Assembly: GCA_016271365.2 (NCBI GenBank)
Contig: CM057456.1
Coordinates: 160,134,501 to 160,198,500 of the forward strand
Source: Neoceratodus forsteri
Lineage: Eukaryota; Chordata; Ceratodontiformes; Ceratodontidae
Direction: 5' to 3'
Length of the DNA stretch: 64,000 bases
Part shown: positions 33,588 through 44,054 of the stretch, piece by piece
How the letters are laid out: each line of letters opens with the position of its first letter
Position numbering within the stretch: position 1 is the first letter of the stretch
Notes under the pieces: model-generated
Database searches by the model: none
What the model saw: only the letters and a program-made list of their open reading frames with translations
What the model was told of the DNA's origin: nothing
Translations under genes and position numbers: made by a program

Positions 33588-34167
33588 GGTCCGGCCCAGT
33601 GGCGCTGAGGGCTGAGGCACTGGACACCTCACCTCGTGTCACGCCAGCGACCTGTGTTTGGGAATGGACATGGGGCACCGGGGGTTGGCAGGGAGGAGAG
33701 GGATTGAGCGTTCCCAGCACTGCTCTCCTTCTCCAGGGAGGGGGGGATCGCAGTGCTCGGTGATTGCCTGCCGCCTAGTGGAGGCTGGGAGGTGGCATGC
33801 CAGCATTGAATCTGTGGGCGAGAGTCTGCGGCAGGTGCTTGGCGAGGATGCACGTGGGAGTGTGCGTGCCACCGCTGCTGGTGCCACTGCATGCCGAGAC
33901 CTCGGGGGAAGGAAAGAAGGAAAAATGGGAGTCCTCTGCGAGGATGACGATGGTCCCCTCTGCGACGGCCCAGGAAGGCACCTCCCCAAACACTAAATCC
34001 GGTCCGGTGGGTCGAGTCGCTCCCCACCCTCTGCCATGAAAGGTAAGTCGTGGGATCTAGGAGAAGGGGTCTCATACCTGGTGCCGGGCGTGGGGGGGGG
34101 GACGTCAGAATGGACGCAGAGGACTCCAGGAAGAGAAAAAATAGATAAACTGCAAAAAAAAAAAAAA
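33588..34167 (+). mobile_element. GC-rich A-tailed retroposon, copy 1
   Basis: About 580 bp, starting GGTCCGGCCCAGTGGCGCTG and ending in 14 A residues (34,154-34,167). A direct repeat like TCTTGGTTT (33,579-33,587) and TCTTGTTTT (34,168-34,176) flanks it and may be the target duplication. A second copy is at 51,114-51,712 in inverse orientation. No convincing coding frame. The head could be tRNA-like, but I cannot fold it reliably. The family is not one I recognise. Confidence 0.6.
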
Positions 34168-34477
34168 TCTTGTTTTTTCCTTCCAAAATGTTGAAATCAG
34201 GTTTTTCTGTCAGATTTCGTTTCTTTTCAACAAATACCTATGCCATCATGTAGACATTGTACAGACACTCATTCTAATAAGAGACATCTCCCCCTTTGAA
34301 CTTCAGGTAACTGTAAAGTTGCTACATTTAACCTCCACCTAGTAGAGCCAGGAGGGGAGCCAAACTCACTCCGAATGTCCACCTCTAAAAGAGTGTAGTC
34401 AGAAAATTCCACTGGAAGAGTACTAGCTTGGTACACTACCAAATGAGGAGACAGGAAGATGAAATGAATTCTAGGGC

Positions 34478-36030
34478 TTAGGGCCCCAATATTCAGTCAG
34501 GCAAAAAGCGCAGCACAAATGTTTGCTCTGCACTTCGCAATTGCCCAGGGGTCTGAGGATGCTATATTCAGTCGGGCGCAACTCAACTGAATACAGGGCC
34601 ATGTCAGCACAGTGTTAAAAGAGGTAGCGCCCCCCCCCCCCGACATGGGTCCCAAAGTTGGCCACAGGTGTTGATATTGCTGGAGTGATATCAGCAATTT
34701 TCAAAGGTACCCATGCAAAGAGCCCATTGGGCATGCAAGGTTCAAATGGGCCATTTGCATGCCTATTACAGGCCCATTTGCATGGATAGTGGAGGCAGGT
34801 AGTGCGGACTCCCCATGATAGCTATAGCTATGCCTGGTGCTAGTGTCCCCCCATTCACCAGCCCTGTAATAAAATGTTATATTCCTGGTGATAGTGGCCT
34901 CCGGTCACCAGCCCCATATTAAGAAATTACTTCACTGGTGGTAGTGGTCCCTCCGATCACCAGTCCCGCAATGAAATGATACATCCCTGGTGGTAGTGTT
35001 CCCCACCCCCACCCCAATCACCCGCCCCATATTAAGAAATCACTTCCATGGTGGGTGTGGTCCCCCTTCCTCTGATTGCCAGCCCCGTATGAAAACATAA
35101 CCTTCCAGGTGGTAGTGCCCCCCCCCCCCCGATTGCTAGCCACCATCAATGCCCAAAAATCCCTGGTGCCAGTGGTCCCTCCTCCTGCCAATTGCTAGCC
35201 TGGAAGTAGAAAAGGTAAATCTCCCTGGCATCCAGTGATCCCCACGCGGCATCGGGCATACCTCCCCCACTCATCGCAGCAGGATCTGTGTTGCTGCAGG
35301 GGCATAGAGCGACCGGCACAGCTCTCCTCACTCCTCCTTGGCCAGGGAGCACGTTTCTTATTTACAGGAAAGGGTGGCATGCCCTTTCCTATAAATAGGA
35401 GGCATTTTCCCAGCCTGTACATACAGTGGCCAGCCGAGGAGGTATGAAGAGGGCTGTGCCGGTCACCGTACGCTCTCGAAGCACTATGGATCCTGCTATG
35501 GTGAGTGGGCCAGGGGGAGTGGTATGTCCAGTGCCGTGGGGTGGGGGGAGTCCAATGGATGCCAGGGAGGTTTATCTTTGTACTGCAGATTGGTGGTGGT
35601 GGGGGGAACCACTGTCACCAGGGATTTTTGTTTTCATTGACGGGCTGACGATCAGAGGGAGTGGGACCACTATCACCAGGAATGATTTCTTAATATAGGG
35701 CTGGCGATTCTGGGGTGGGGGGTGCTGGCTGCATTACTCTGGCAGCCACTAGGGTTATGTGAGACATAAGACCACATTTTCATTAGTGGCATCTGTGCAG
35801 CGCAAAAGGACCACACAAGCCCTCTTGTACTGTGTAAATCCACTGAATCTGCTTGCGCCGATATTCCTGTCTCCACTCCACTATCTGATTACTCCCTCTT
35901 TTTGGTATGCATGGGAGCTACCTGTTTGCTGGTGCAACAAAGCCCTTTGAATACTGGGCTCTGCCACAAAGCCCAGTTTGCAAAAACATTGGTTAGCACC
36001 TGCGCAGATGTCTGAATATCGGGCCCCAGA
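34478..36030. mobile_element. Foldback-type element with minisatellite arms
   Basis: The ends are short inverted repeats (GGGCCCCAATATTCAG at 34,482 and the complement of CTGAATATCGGGCCC near 36,024). Nearly the whole element folds back. For example, CTCCCTGGCATCCA and GACCGGCACAGC on the left (35,221-35,320) recur inverted on the right (35,450-35,575). The centre is a near-perfect hairpin at 35,361-35,398. The left arm is longer because its tandem units are expanded. It interrupts the Tx1 endonuclease coding region. It has no transposase; a target duplication was not clear. Confidence 0.72.
34840..35215. repeat. Minisatellite of 50-61 bp units in the foldback arm
   Basis: About six units, each with CACCAGCCC-like and CTGGTGGTAGTG-like blocks. 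Starts at 34,856, 34,906, 34,958, 35,019, 35,077 and 35,134 give periods of 50, 52, 61, 58 and 57 bp. Inverted units reappear at 35,590-35,710. Confidence 0.75.
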
Positions 36031-37462
36031 TGTCCCCTGTGGTAGTACTACCTTCTGAAGGATGTAAATGCTTATAACTATGAATTAATCCAGTCAATTC
36101 TACTGCTATTGTTTAAAGCCACAGAGTCACAATATATCTTTTATCCACTATGATGGCGGATGGAAATGTCTAAGGAATAATTAAAGTAACCTCCAAAAAT
36201 ATGTCTCGATGTAGCTAAAAAGGGCTAGATGGTTTCAAATAAGGATACTCGATGAGCTTATACCTGGGGGGCAGAGATGTTGATACATCTGAAATGCCTA
36301 TTATTCCACTGAATATCTAGGAGCAAAGCTCTCCACAGGACTACCTTAACCAATCTACTTACAGTAAAGTTCGATCCCTGAAAAAAGAAGCCCACCCCGT
36401 CTGCCCTGCCCTCCCCAAAAGACAAAAACAAGGGTCCCCACCACCAGTCTTTCTTTGCACACATCAAACCAGTTACTGTATTCATTCAAGTCTTCTGCAG
36501 GAAAACAAAATCCAGATTTTCCTGATGCAACATAGCCTTGCGTCTTTGGTGGCTTTTAATGCTATTCAAGCAGGCCACCTTTAATTACTCCATGATTCAG
36601 AAAAGAAAAAAGAAACAAAATCCAAATTATCATGACACATCTCCAGCACCCTGTCCCACACTCTGTTTTTTTCCTTTTTTTACAGTGGCAGCCTAGTAGA
36701 TGAGCCAAGACAGGGGGTAAAGATTGAGATGAGAGGGTGGAGGATGCATCGGAATCCAGCTCCTCCATATCTAAATCTCCCAAGTTCTTTTTTCCTGTAA
36801 AACTTCAACTTAGATTAGGGGACCCTTAATGTTCATTTGAGTAGTCTTGTACTCTCCCTTGGGGGTTTAAGTGCTAGTTTGGGTGGAGGAAGCATTCTGG
36901 CACCTTCGTCAGCTGAAAGAGTAACCTCCGGATTAGCAGGTTGCAATTCAAACTCCTCTTGCATAGATGTCAGAACTGAAGTCTGAGCCCCTGAACCCTC
37001 AGCAGGCCTGTATTCAGCCTGACCCTGTACTTTGTGAAAGATACTTGGATTCTCCTGGGTGCAGGTTCAGTACGAGTTGAATTAGGGGTTATTTCTGTCA
37101 GACAAGGCCATGAGGGCCACTAAGTTGCGCTAGGCTCTTTGCTGGTTCTTACCAGACCATCTGAATTAGGCCTAAGTGAATCGGAGGTGTGGCTAATCAC
37201 AGAACTGGACCTTTGAGCTCCGTGGACAAGACCATCTTGATCAAATCTGTTGCATAAGGCCCATGGACAATCCTGAAAAATGTGGCCTTTTTCTTCACAG
37301 AGACTGCATCTTTGCCAATTGGCAGGGCAAACTGATGTGGCCAAACTGACCACAAAGTCTGCATCAAAGCTTATCACAGGCACTCTATAGATGAATCCTA
37401 TCACATTTGTAGCAGACCTTCAGTTGGCTCGCACAGAAGCTTGCTCCTCGGTCACCGCCTAA

Positions 37463-37635
37463 AAATACAGGTTACTCACCTGTAACAGGAGTTCTAGGAA
37501 TGGTATATGTTGTTCATCCACACTGCCTGGCAGGTATCCTTGCCGCTTTAAATCTTGCCGGAAGGTCTTCAAGCTGGCTCCTCCCACCCACCCGGGTGGT
37601 AAAACTCTCGGCTCCGCCCCATGACGCCAGATCTC
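37463..37635 (-). repeat. DIRS-4 right terminal repeat
   Basis: The outer 45 bp (AAATACAGGTTACTCACCTG onward) are specific to this end. The inner part from TATGTTGTTCATCC to CATGACGCCAGATCT is inverted at the left end. Confidence 0.92.
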
Positions 37636-37689
37636 GCCCGCTGGAAGCTCAGGATTAAAGGCCAAAGCCGGGAGGTTGGTAGTCGGATG

Positions 37690-37786
37690 AACAACATATA
37701 CCATTCCTAGAACTCCTGCTACAGGTGAGTAACCTGTATTTCTAGGGACATGGATATGTTGTTCATCCACACTGTCTGGCAGACTC
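37690..37786 (-). repeat. DIRS-4 internal complementary region
   Basis: On the plus strand, CTACAGGTGAGTAACCTG is the complement of the right end. It continues through TATTT into CTAGGGACATGGATATGTTG, which equals the left end read from the outside. Both halves agree nearly base for base with the termini, so the ICR encodes the end-to-end circle junction. Confidence 0.92.
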
Positions 37787-37799
37787 CTAGCAGTTCTCC

Positions 37800-38840
37800 G
37801 AGGAGGGAGAAGGCAGCACCCCTACTTAGGGAATAGAGACTGAGAACCGAGGCCCCAAAACCAGCATCCCGTGACTCAAGGTCGATGTGGTAGTGGGTAA
37901 TGAAGGTGTGTGCTGACTTCCAGGTAGCAGCCCTGCAGATTTCCTGGATAGGGACGTCCCTGAAGCAGCCAACGATGCAGCAGTATGGCGGGTGAATGAG
38001 CTCTTGTCCCTCTGGGGCTCCATGCCCGCCAACTTATAGCAGAGATCTATGCAGGAGGTGACCCACCTGCTTATCGTCAGCTTGGCTGCAGGTCTGCCAG
38101 GTGCGGCTTCAGCGTAGGTGACAAACAGCTGGCGAACCTCTCCCCAAATTTCAGCCGTGCGCTCCTTATAATAAGTGAGCGCCCTTCTAGGGTCCCAAAT
38201 ATGGAGCCCGTATTCGGCCTCCAAGGTGTGACTGGGGTAGAACACCGGCAGAGTCAACACCTGGTTAAGGTGAAACTCCGACACCACCTTTTGGAAGGAA
38301 TTTCGGGTGGGGGCGCAGAACAACCTTGTCCCTGTGGAAGACCAGGTAAGGAGACTCGATGTAGAGCACCTGGAGTTCTCCCATCCTTCTGGCTGACGTG
38401 ATAGCCACCAAGAAGACGGTCTTCCACGACAGGTGAGAGAGTTCACACCTGTGCATTGGTTCGAATGGCTTGCCCATGAGCTTTGCCAGTACCAGCAGTA
38501 AATCCACGGAGGTGGAGGTTCGCACCGTAGGGAAATGTGGACCAAGGCCTTGAAAAGCGCCAATTACCTTCTCCTGCGCCACCGACTGCTCCCTGCCCGT
38601 GCCCGGTAAGCAGAGATGGCTGCCAGGTGCACCTTTAGGGTCGCCGACCTAAGCCCTTGACGAGAAGGGACCATACATAGTCCAAGATGCTTGCCAAAGG
38701 ACAGGAGGAAGGGTCCAAGCCCTTGCCTGACATCAAATGGAAAATCTCTTCCATTTGAAGGCATAGCATTCCTGGTCGACTCCTTCACGGACGCCTCAAC
38801 AACATTGAAGACCTCGTCGGAAAGACCCAAGGCCTGGAAC
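37800..38840 (-). pseudogene. DIRS-4 tyrosine recombinase
   Basis: N-terminal part reads ASVKESTRNAMPSNGRDF and LRSATLKVHLAAISAYRA (38,600-38,820). A frame change near 38,575 leads to VDLLLVLAKLMGKPFEP and LSWKTVFLVAITSARRMGEL (about 38,375-38,520), with the catalytic arginine region. The middle is VVSEFHLNQVLTLPVFYPS. The C-terminal RHTAASLAAS block (about 37,970-38,000) is followed after one more frame change by ATWKSAHTFITHYHIDL, which carries the probable tyrosine (about 37,875-37,930). About three single-base shifts separate the pieces; otherwise the domain is complete. Confidence 0.87.
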
Positions 38841-39600
38841 TCTAGCCGCTCAGGAACCAGGCCGTCAGGTGCAGGGATTGAAGGTCCGGATGGAACACCT
38901 TCCCCTAATTGACTGCGAGCAGGTCTGGGCGAGCTGGAAGCTGCCTCGGGAGCCTGGAGCTGAGGCTGAGGAGATCTGGGTACCAGAACTGGCGGGGCCA
39001 GTCTGGGGCTATCAGAATCACCTGCACCTTGTCCCTCCTTGCTTTGAGAAGCACCTTGTGAATCAAGGGAAATGGGGGGAAGGCGTAGAAGAGGCCCGGG
39101 GTCCACGGCCTCGAGAAGGCATCCCCCTGCAGCGAGCCCTGCTGAAGGGGGCGGGCATGGAACAGACTCAGCTTCGCGTTCTCCCTGGAGGCAAACAGGT
39201 CCACCTGAGGTGTGCCCCAATGGGAGAACAGATCTTGTACTACCTCCGGCAGGAGAGACCACTCGTGAGATGCAGCCCCTATCTGGCTCAGGGCATCGGC
39301 CAGGGTGTTGGAGGCTCCTGCCACATGAATGGCTAGGAGATCTGCCTCCAAGCTGCGCACGAGTGACCAAATGCGGAGAGCTTCCTTGCATAGAAGCATG
39401 GAACGCGTCCCGCCCTGGCGGTTTAGGTAGTACATGGTCGTGGTATTGTCCGTCTGGACTTGGACCACTTGACCCCGAAACGGAGCAAAGGTGGTGAGAG
39501 CTAGGCGGACCGCTCGGAGCTCCAGCAGGTTGATGTGGCATCGGGACTCCCGCGAGGGACCAGAGGCCGTGCGCCCAGTGTTCCCCCAGATGGGCACCTC
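38840..39600 (-). pseudogene. DIRS-4 RNase H and methyltransferase-like region
   Basis: A frame of 230 codons (38,905-39,597). RNase H is shown by INLLELRAVRLALTTF, VQTDNTTTMYYLNRQGGT (catalytic Asp, about 39,420-39,475) and HVAGASNTLADALSQ (about 39,290-39,335). The following part, PQVDLFASRENAKLSLFHAR and VILIAPDWPRQFWYPDLL, is the region called methyltransferase-like in DIRS descriptions. It ends in LLAVN at 38,905, just before the recombinase. It overlaps in frame order with RT upstream, as usual in DIRS. Confidence 0.9.
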
Positions 39601-39606
39601 AACCCA

Positions 39607-40540
39607 TCAGAGAGGCATCGGTCGACAGAGAGACCGTCGGCTCGGGTGGACAAATGGGATGCCCTCCTGCAGATGAGCTGGAACGGTCCACCACCGGAGA
39701 GTGTTCCACATCCCCTGGGTCACCGTCACTAGCTGGTCCAATGGATCGCAGCATTGTGACCACTGGCTGGCCAGTCCCCACTGAAGGGGGCGCATGTGCC
39801 AGCGTGTCCAACGGACCACGCTGGTACAGGCCGCCATGAGACCCAGGAGGCGCAGGAAGTCCCGGGCAGGGCGCGATTGCCCAACCAGAAATGACTGGGC
39901 AAAGGAGGTAAGAACCTCGGCCCTGTCCGCCGGGAGCCATGCTCTGGCTCGAAGAGAGTCGAGCTCTGACCGAATAAACAGAATGACCTGCTTCGGCTCG
40001 AGTTCCGACTTGGCCTCGTTGATGAGAAGGCCGATTTGAGAGCAAACCTGGAGGGCCAGATCTCTGGACCGCTCCACCTCCTGTCTGGAGGGGGCTGCTA
40101 TCAGCCAATCGTCCAGGTAAGGGTACACCCGGACCCCTCGGCGCCGCAGGAAAGCTGTCACCACTGCTATGCATTTGGTGAAGACCCTGGGAGCTGGAGA
40201 CAGGCCGAAGAGCATGGCTCGGAACTTGAAAAGGGATCCCTCCGCTCGAAAGCTAAGGAATCTCCGATATGACGGACGGATAGGGACGTGAAAGAACGCG
40301 TCCTGCAGGTCCAGAGAGCAGAACCACACGCCGTGTTCCAAGGATGGTATTATCTGAGCCAGAGTGACCATCCTGAAGGTTCGAGACCGTAGGAACTTGT
40401 TCAGGTCGTGTAGGTCGAGAATGGGGCGCCAGCCCCCCGTCCGTTTCGGAACCAGGAAGTACCTGGACACAAACCCGGGTCTGAGGGAGGGTCCGCCACC
40501 TCCTGATCACCTCCTTTTGGAGGAGGAGAGCGATGTCGGC
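39607..40540 (-). pseudogene. DIRS-4 reverse transcriptase
   Basis: The main frame (39,607-40,470) starts SRYFLVPKRTGGWRPILD. It continues with CSLDLQDAFFHVPIRPSY, LFGLSPAPRVFTKCIAVV and YPYLDDWLIAAPS, with the two catalytic aspartates (about 40,095-40,130). LLRLLGLMAACTSVV-like sequence follows, then the connection to RNase H. One frame change near 40,470 cuts off the upstream QKEVIRRWR block. The core itself is open, so this RT is nearly intact. Confidence 0.92.
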
Positions 40541-43059
40541 CCGACGAGCCGACAGTGAGGCTGCGGACCCCGAGGCCCCCCGAGTTGCGACGGCTCTGAA
40601 GGGCGGGGCCTGCTCGAATTCTAGAGGCAGGACTTTTCCCACCACCTCCAGCACCCACCTGTCCGTGGTAATACGGACCAGGTGGAAAGGAAGTGCTAGG
40701 AGCCGCCCCCACGGGGAACCTGGGTGAGGACGGGGTTGGGGCGACACCCCTCAGCCCACACTGGGCAGGTTTGAGAGGGACCGGCCGAGGGACCTCCTGG
40801 GCCTTACCCCCGGCTTCCTGTGGAGGGAAGCCCCGGCTTGGTTTGGGATGCAATCGAGCCTGCTGGCCCCGGACGTTGTTGGCCGGACGGCTGCCGGGCG
40901 CAGAAGGATGAAAGGGCTTAGGCTGTGGTTTGCGGCCTTTGTCCTTCTGATCGAAGAGACCGGAGTCCAAGGTAGCATTGGACTTCTCGATCCTCTGCAG
41001 GTGACCTTCCACCCCAGGGCGAAGAGGTCGGTCCCCAAAGAGGACATCCGTAACTGTGCTGGGTATCCGAAGTAAAGGTGGATATCCTCAGCCAAGCCGA
41101 CGGCGCAGCCACTGCGGCCGCCACAGACCTGGCACATGAGTCCCCAATGTCTAAAGCAGTCTGGAGCTGCTGTTTGGCCACTGCCCTGCCCTGGTCCCGC
41201 ACCTGCCTGACCGTGGTCTGCAGATCCGCGGGAAGATGAGGGACGACCTCATCCAGGGAGCCCAACAGGGCATGAGAGAAATGTGCCATGAGGACGGCCG
41301 AACTGGCCTGGCGAAGGCCGAGGGAGGACGCAGCATAGACTTTTCGCCCAGCATAGTCCAATTTCTTGGACTCCTTGTCGGCAGGTTTGTCCACATCCCT
41401 AGCGTTCCCGGCACGCCGGAAAATGCTGTTGGTTACTAACCCCTTGGCCGAGGGGTGTTCCGAAAAACTGGACAGGGAACCGGTAGGGACCGCATACTTC
41501 CTGGCCATCCTGGCCAAGGCGCAGGACAGAAGCAGGCGCTCCAGGAGCCAGGCCAGGCCCACTATGGCCTCGGCCACCGGAAAGGCCTCCGTAGGGGAAT
41601 CCCTTCGGTCCAGAATCTCCGTGAGGGGATACCTGGCCCGCTTAGAAACGGGTTCGAGCTTCATCCCGGTGGACTCCGAGATGAGCCGAAGCAATCCCAG
41701 GAAGGACAAAGGGCTATCATCCACCAACTGTCCTCCTGAGGACTCCAAGTCCATTCGCTTGGAGAAAAGGGAGGAATCGTCTTCGGACTCGGAAGAGTCC
41801 TCAAAGAGCTGACTCGGGCCTGAGCCACCCTCCACCTGCTGAGGTCGATCGGGAGTGAGGGTGACAGACAGCCTATGGGGCAGTCCCTGAGCCGACCGAG
41901 AATTTTTGGTCGGAGCCCAACTAATGGCTGTGGAGGCGGAGGTTCCAAGGTGGACTAGGGCAGCTGGTTTTGGCCGAACAACCGGCCTGGAACAGGCTCC
42001 TCGGATAAAACGAGGGTTGTTTCGGCCGCTCCGGTGACAGCCACTTAATGGCCAGGGAAGATGACGGCGGCGTCGGCTTATTCCCGGTCAGAAGGAGCTG
42101 TTTCCACATGAGTTCCTCATATCTTCGACGCAACTTGCGCCGAAGCCTCCCCTTGTCCGAGGAGGAGGAGGAAGAGGATGAACGGCGGCGCCGCTCGCCG
42201 TGGTGCCGAGACCGAGACCACCTATGACGGCGGGATCGGCTGGACCGCGAAGAAGTCCGAGACCGAGAACCTCGGTTTTGACGAGGACGGTGCGGGGAGG
42301 TGTCGTGGGGAACCGGCACTCCCCTCGGTTCGGAAGATTCAACCGGAGGCTCCGGAACCGGAGGCACAGACGAGCCAACGGGGTCCTCAACTCCCACTGG
42401 GGAACTAGGAGAGGGGATCTGCTTCTCCAGCTGACAACCCGTCCAACGGGTCAAGAAAAATCTCGACCGCGCCGACGGAGTCTTCGTCAACTGGCCTGAC
42501 GGGGACACCAGAAGACCAGTGGTCGGCGCTTTTTCCAGTCGACCGGAAGTCGATTTGCCGACAACTCGGGAGAGGGATCTTTCCCGGCCTCCCAAGAGCC
42601 GATGGTGAGACTCTACCCTTGTCTCTTTTTGGACCGAGAAAACAGTCCAGAAGAAGTTGGTCCCTCACCTTTAGTAGAGAGAGGTCAGACAAAGCTCCTT
42701 AAAGAAGCTGAATAAGAGCACCGAGAGGCGGGACAAATGCCGCAACCGAGGTAGAAGCGGCCCGCGCCGCCTCCTCTTCGAGGGCGATCATCTGCTCGAG
42801 CTGATCCTCTGATCCTGCCGCCGCGGACACCGCCGACCAGGCCTCTTTTGACTTCACCGGAGGAAATCGCTTCTCGGGGCGCCCCAGTTGTAACGGCAGC
42901 ACGGTCTTCGAGGACGTAGGCCAAAAAGGAAGAGCACAGGTCGCAGGCCTGCGGGTCGTGCTCAAGGCCTAAGCAGTAGACGCACGTGGAGTGCGGATCC
43001 GTCCGAGACATCTTCTGCCCACAAGGGCATCTCCGGAAACCGGGAGTCGATTTGTCCAT
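40400..43059 (-). pseudogene. DIRS-4 Gag
   Basis: Start at 43,059 (MDKSTPGFRRCPCGQKMS). A paired-cysteine motif CVYCLGLEHDPQACDLC follows (42,934-42,984) and may bind zinc. The middle is Arg/Ser-rich with SRSRTSSRSSRSRRHRWSRS-type sequence (about 42,180-42,290). The core is at 40,918-41,835: LLRLISESTGMKLEPVSKRA, KKLDYAGRKVYAASSLGL and LMAHFSHALLGSLDEV. The C-terminus is proline- and glutamine-rich. Frame changes near 42,700, 41,900 and 41,000 break it. Role: presumed particle protein binding element RNA. Confidence 0.82.
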
Positions 43060-43190
43060 CGCAGCCGCGAGGGAGAGAAGACCGAAGTCTTTTTAGCAAA
43101 AAACTTTTAATTTCGAAAATTCGAAGAATTAGGAACCAGTCTTATACACAGAGTGTTAAGGAGGGAACCTGAGCTTCCAAGCGGTAAGGA

Positions 43191-43335
43191 AGATCTGGCG
43201 TCATGGGGCGGAGCCGAGAGTTTTACCACCCGGGTGGGTGGGAGGAGCCAGCTTGAAGACCTTCCGGCAAGATTTAAAGCGGCAAGGATACCTGCCAGAC
43301 AGTGTGGATGAACAACATATCCATGTCCCTAGAAA
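43191..43335 (-). repeat. DIRS-4 left terminal repeat
   Basis: Inverted partner of the right end. On the plus strand it runs from AGATCTGGCGTCATGGGG to CATGTCCCTAGAAA. Confidence 0.92.
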
Positions 43336-43384
43336 CAAAATCTTTTGTACATGAAGAACCCCTGCCACATTATGACGAAGCTTC

Positions 43385-43597
43385 ACTTTCAATTTTCAAC
43401 CACTGGTCCATGGGGGGGTTTTTAACCAGGAAAGACACACTAGGCTGGAACTTGTTTCCAGGTGCAACCTGGGAGCACAAGAAGTTAAGTGACTTGCTCA
43501 GGGTCACACAGTATGCAAGTGGGGGCTGTTGGAATTCAAACTCAGGTCTCCAGGTTTGTAGCTCAGTGCCCTTAACCACTAGGCTATACTGCCTCCT
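43385..43597 (-). mobile_element. MIR-like tRNA-derived SINE
   Basis: The minus strand has TAGCCTAGTGGTTAAGGGC (A-box-like), GAGTTTGAATTCC (B-box-like) and GTGTGACCCTGAGCAAGTCA (CORE-like). It is the same family as 13,395-13,605 and 44,055-44,262. Confidence 0.8.
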
Positions 43598-43680
43598 AAA
43601 TAAATATGTGCCCTTGCCTAGAATCAAACCTCTGACCATTTGCTTGTAAAGCCAGGCCCAGGACACATCCAGTGTGCCAC

Positions 43681-43770
43681 CTGAGGAGATAAGAATGTGA
43701 TAAACCAAATGTCCTTCTTCTGCTGGCTTTTTCATATATTCGTATAAGCATTTCAAATCAATGACGGCTT
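43681..43770 (-). other. Exon-like segment with splice-site signals
   Basis: On the minus strand a pyrimidine-rich tract and AG (CACCTCCACCCCACAG) precede 43,770, and CTCAG before GTGGCA follows at 43,681. The 90 bases between stay open in one phase and read AVIDLKCLYEYMKKPAEEG followed by HLVYHILISS. The open frame extends further on both sides. It matches no transposon family I know. It may be a host exon of an unidentified gene; chance is also possible. Confidence 0.35.
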
Positions 43771-44054
43771 CTGTGGGGTGGAGGTGCACACTGAAATATC
43801 ACACATCACTGCCCCAACCAGTAATGAATGTTCCCTACATTTACTCCCTTGTTCATGAACATCACAGTCATTGTTTTCACCAGAGGTTAAGCTAGAGGGA
43901 TCACTATGAAAGGGGTCCATAGTGGGGTTGTTTTAAGTTGTTGACATTTAGGCCAAAATCTTTCCAAACGTTGTCAGGATTTAAAGCTAATATCAAAGGT
44001 CTCTTCACCTGTGATGTGGACTAAAGCATAAACTTCAGATGCTACAAAACCTTA

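Larger units (their letters stand above)
34270..37460 (-). pseudogene. Tx1-like LINE: ORF1 end and ORF2 endonuclease
   Basis: The ORF1 remnant (37,120-37,404) has VPVISFDADFVVSLA and a CCHC knuckle CSLCEEKGHIFQDC (about 37,275-37,316). Downstream the ORF2 apurinic endonuclease starts with ENLDFVFLQ (about 36,490-36,520), then GVGFFFQGSNFTVSRLVKVV and RCINISAP (36,258-36,400). It resumes beyond the foldback insertion with FIFLSPHLVVYQAS, VEFSDYTLLEVDIRSEF and PPGSTRWRLNVATLQLP (34,290-34,460). The series matches L1/Tx1-type ORF1-ORF2. RT is not present. The upstream end stops at the DIRS-4 border. Confidence 0.7.
37463..43335 (-). mobile_element. DIRS-4: complete DIRS-like retrotransposon
   Basis: This 5.87-kb element has both termini. 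On the minus strand it starts TTTCTAGGGACATGG (43,335) and ends CCTGTATTT (37,463). The two terminal repeats match over about 130 bp (37,505-37,635 with 43,191-43,322). The ICR (37,690-37,786) holds the complements of both ends, joined through one shared TTT. Gag, RT, RNase H and recombinase follow in DIRS order. There is no target duplication, as expected for this class. Each gene has one or a few frame changes. Confidence 0.93.

Noticed and set aside
33588..34060. GC-rich stretch as a CpG-island promoter with first exon
   Set aside because: The A-tail, likely target duplication and a second dispersed copy show that it is a retroposon.
41366..41812. Open plus-strand frame of 148 codons inside DIRS-4 Gag
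   Set aside because: It is the antisense shadow of Gag, whose blocks recur in the other DIRS copies.
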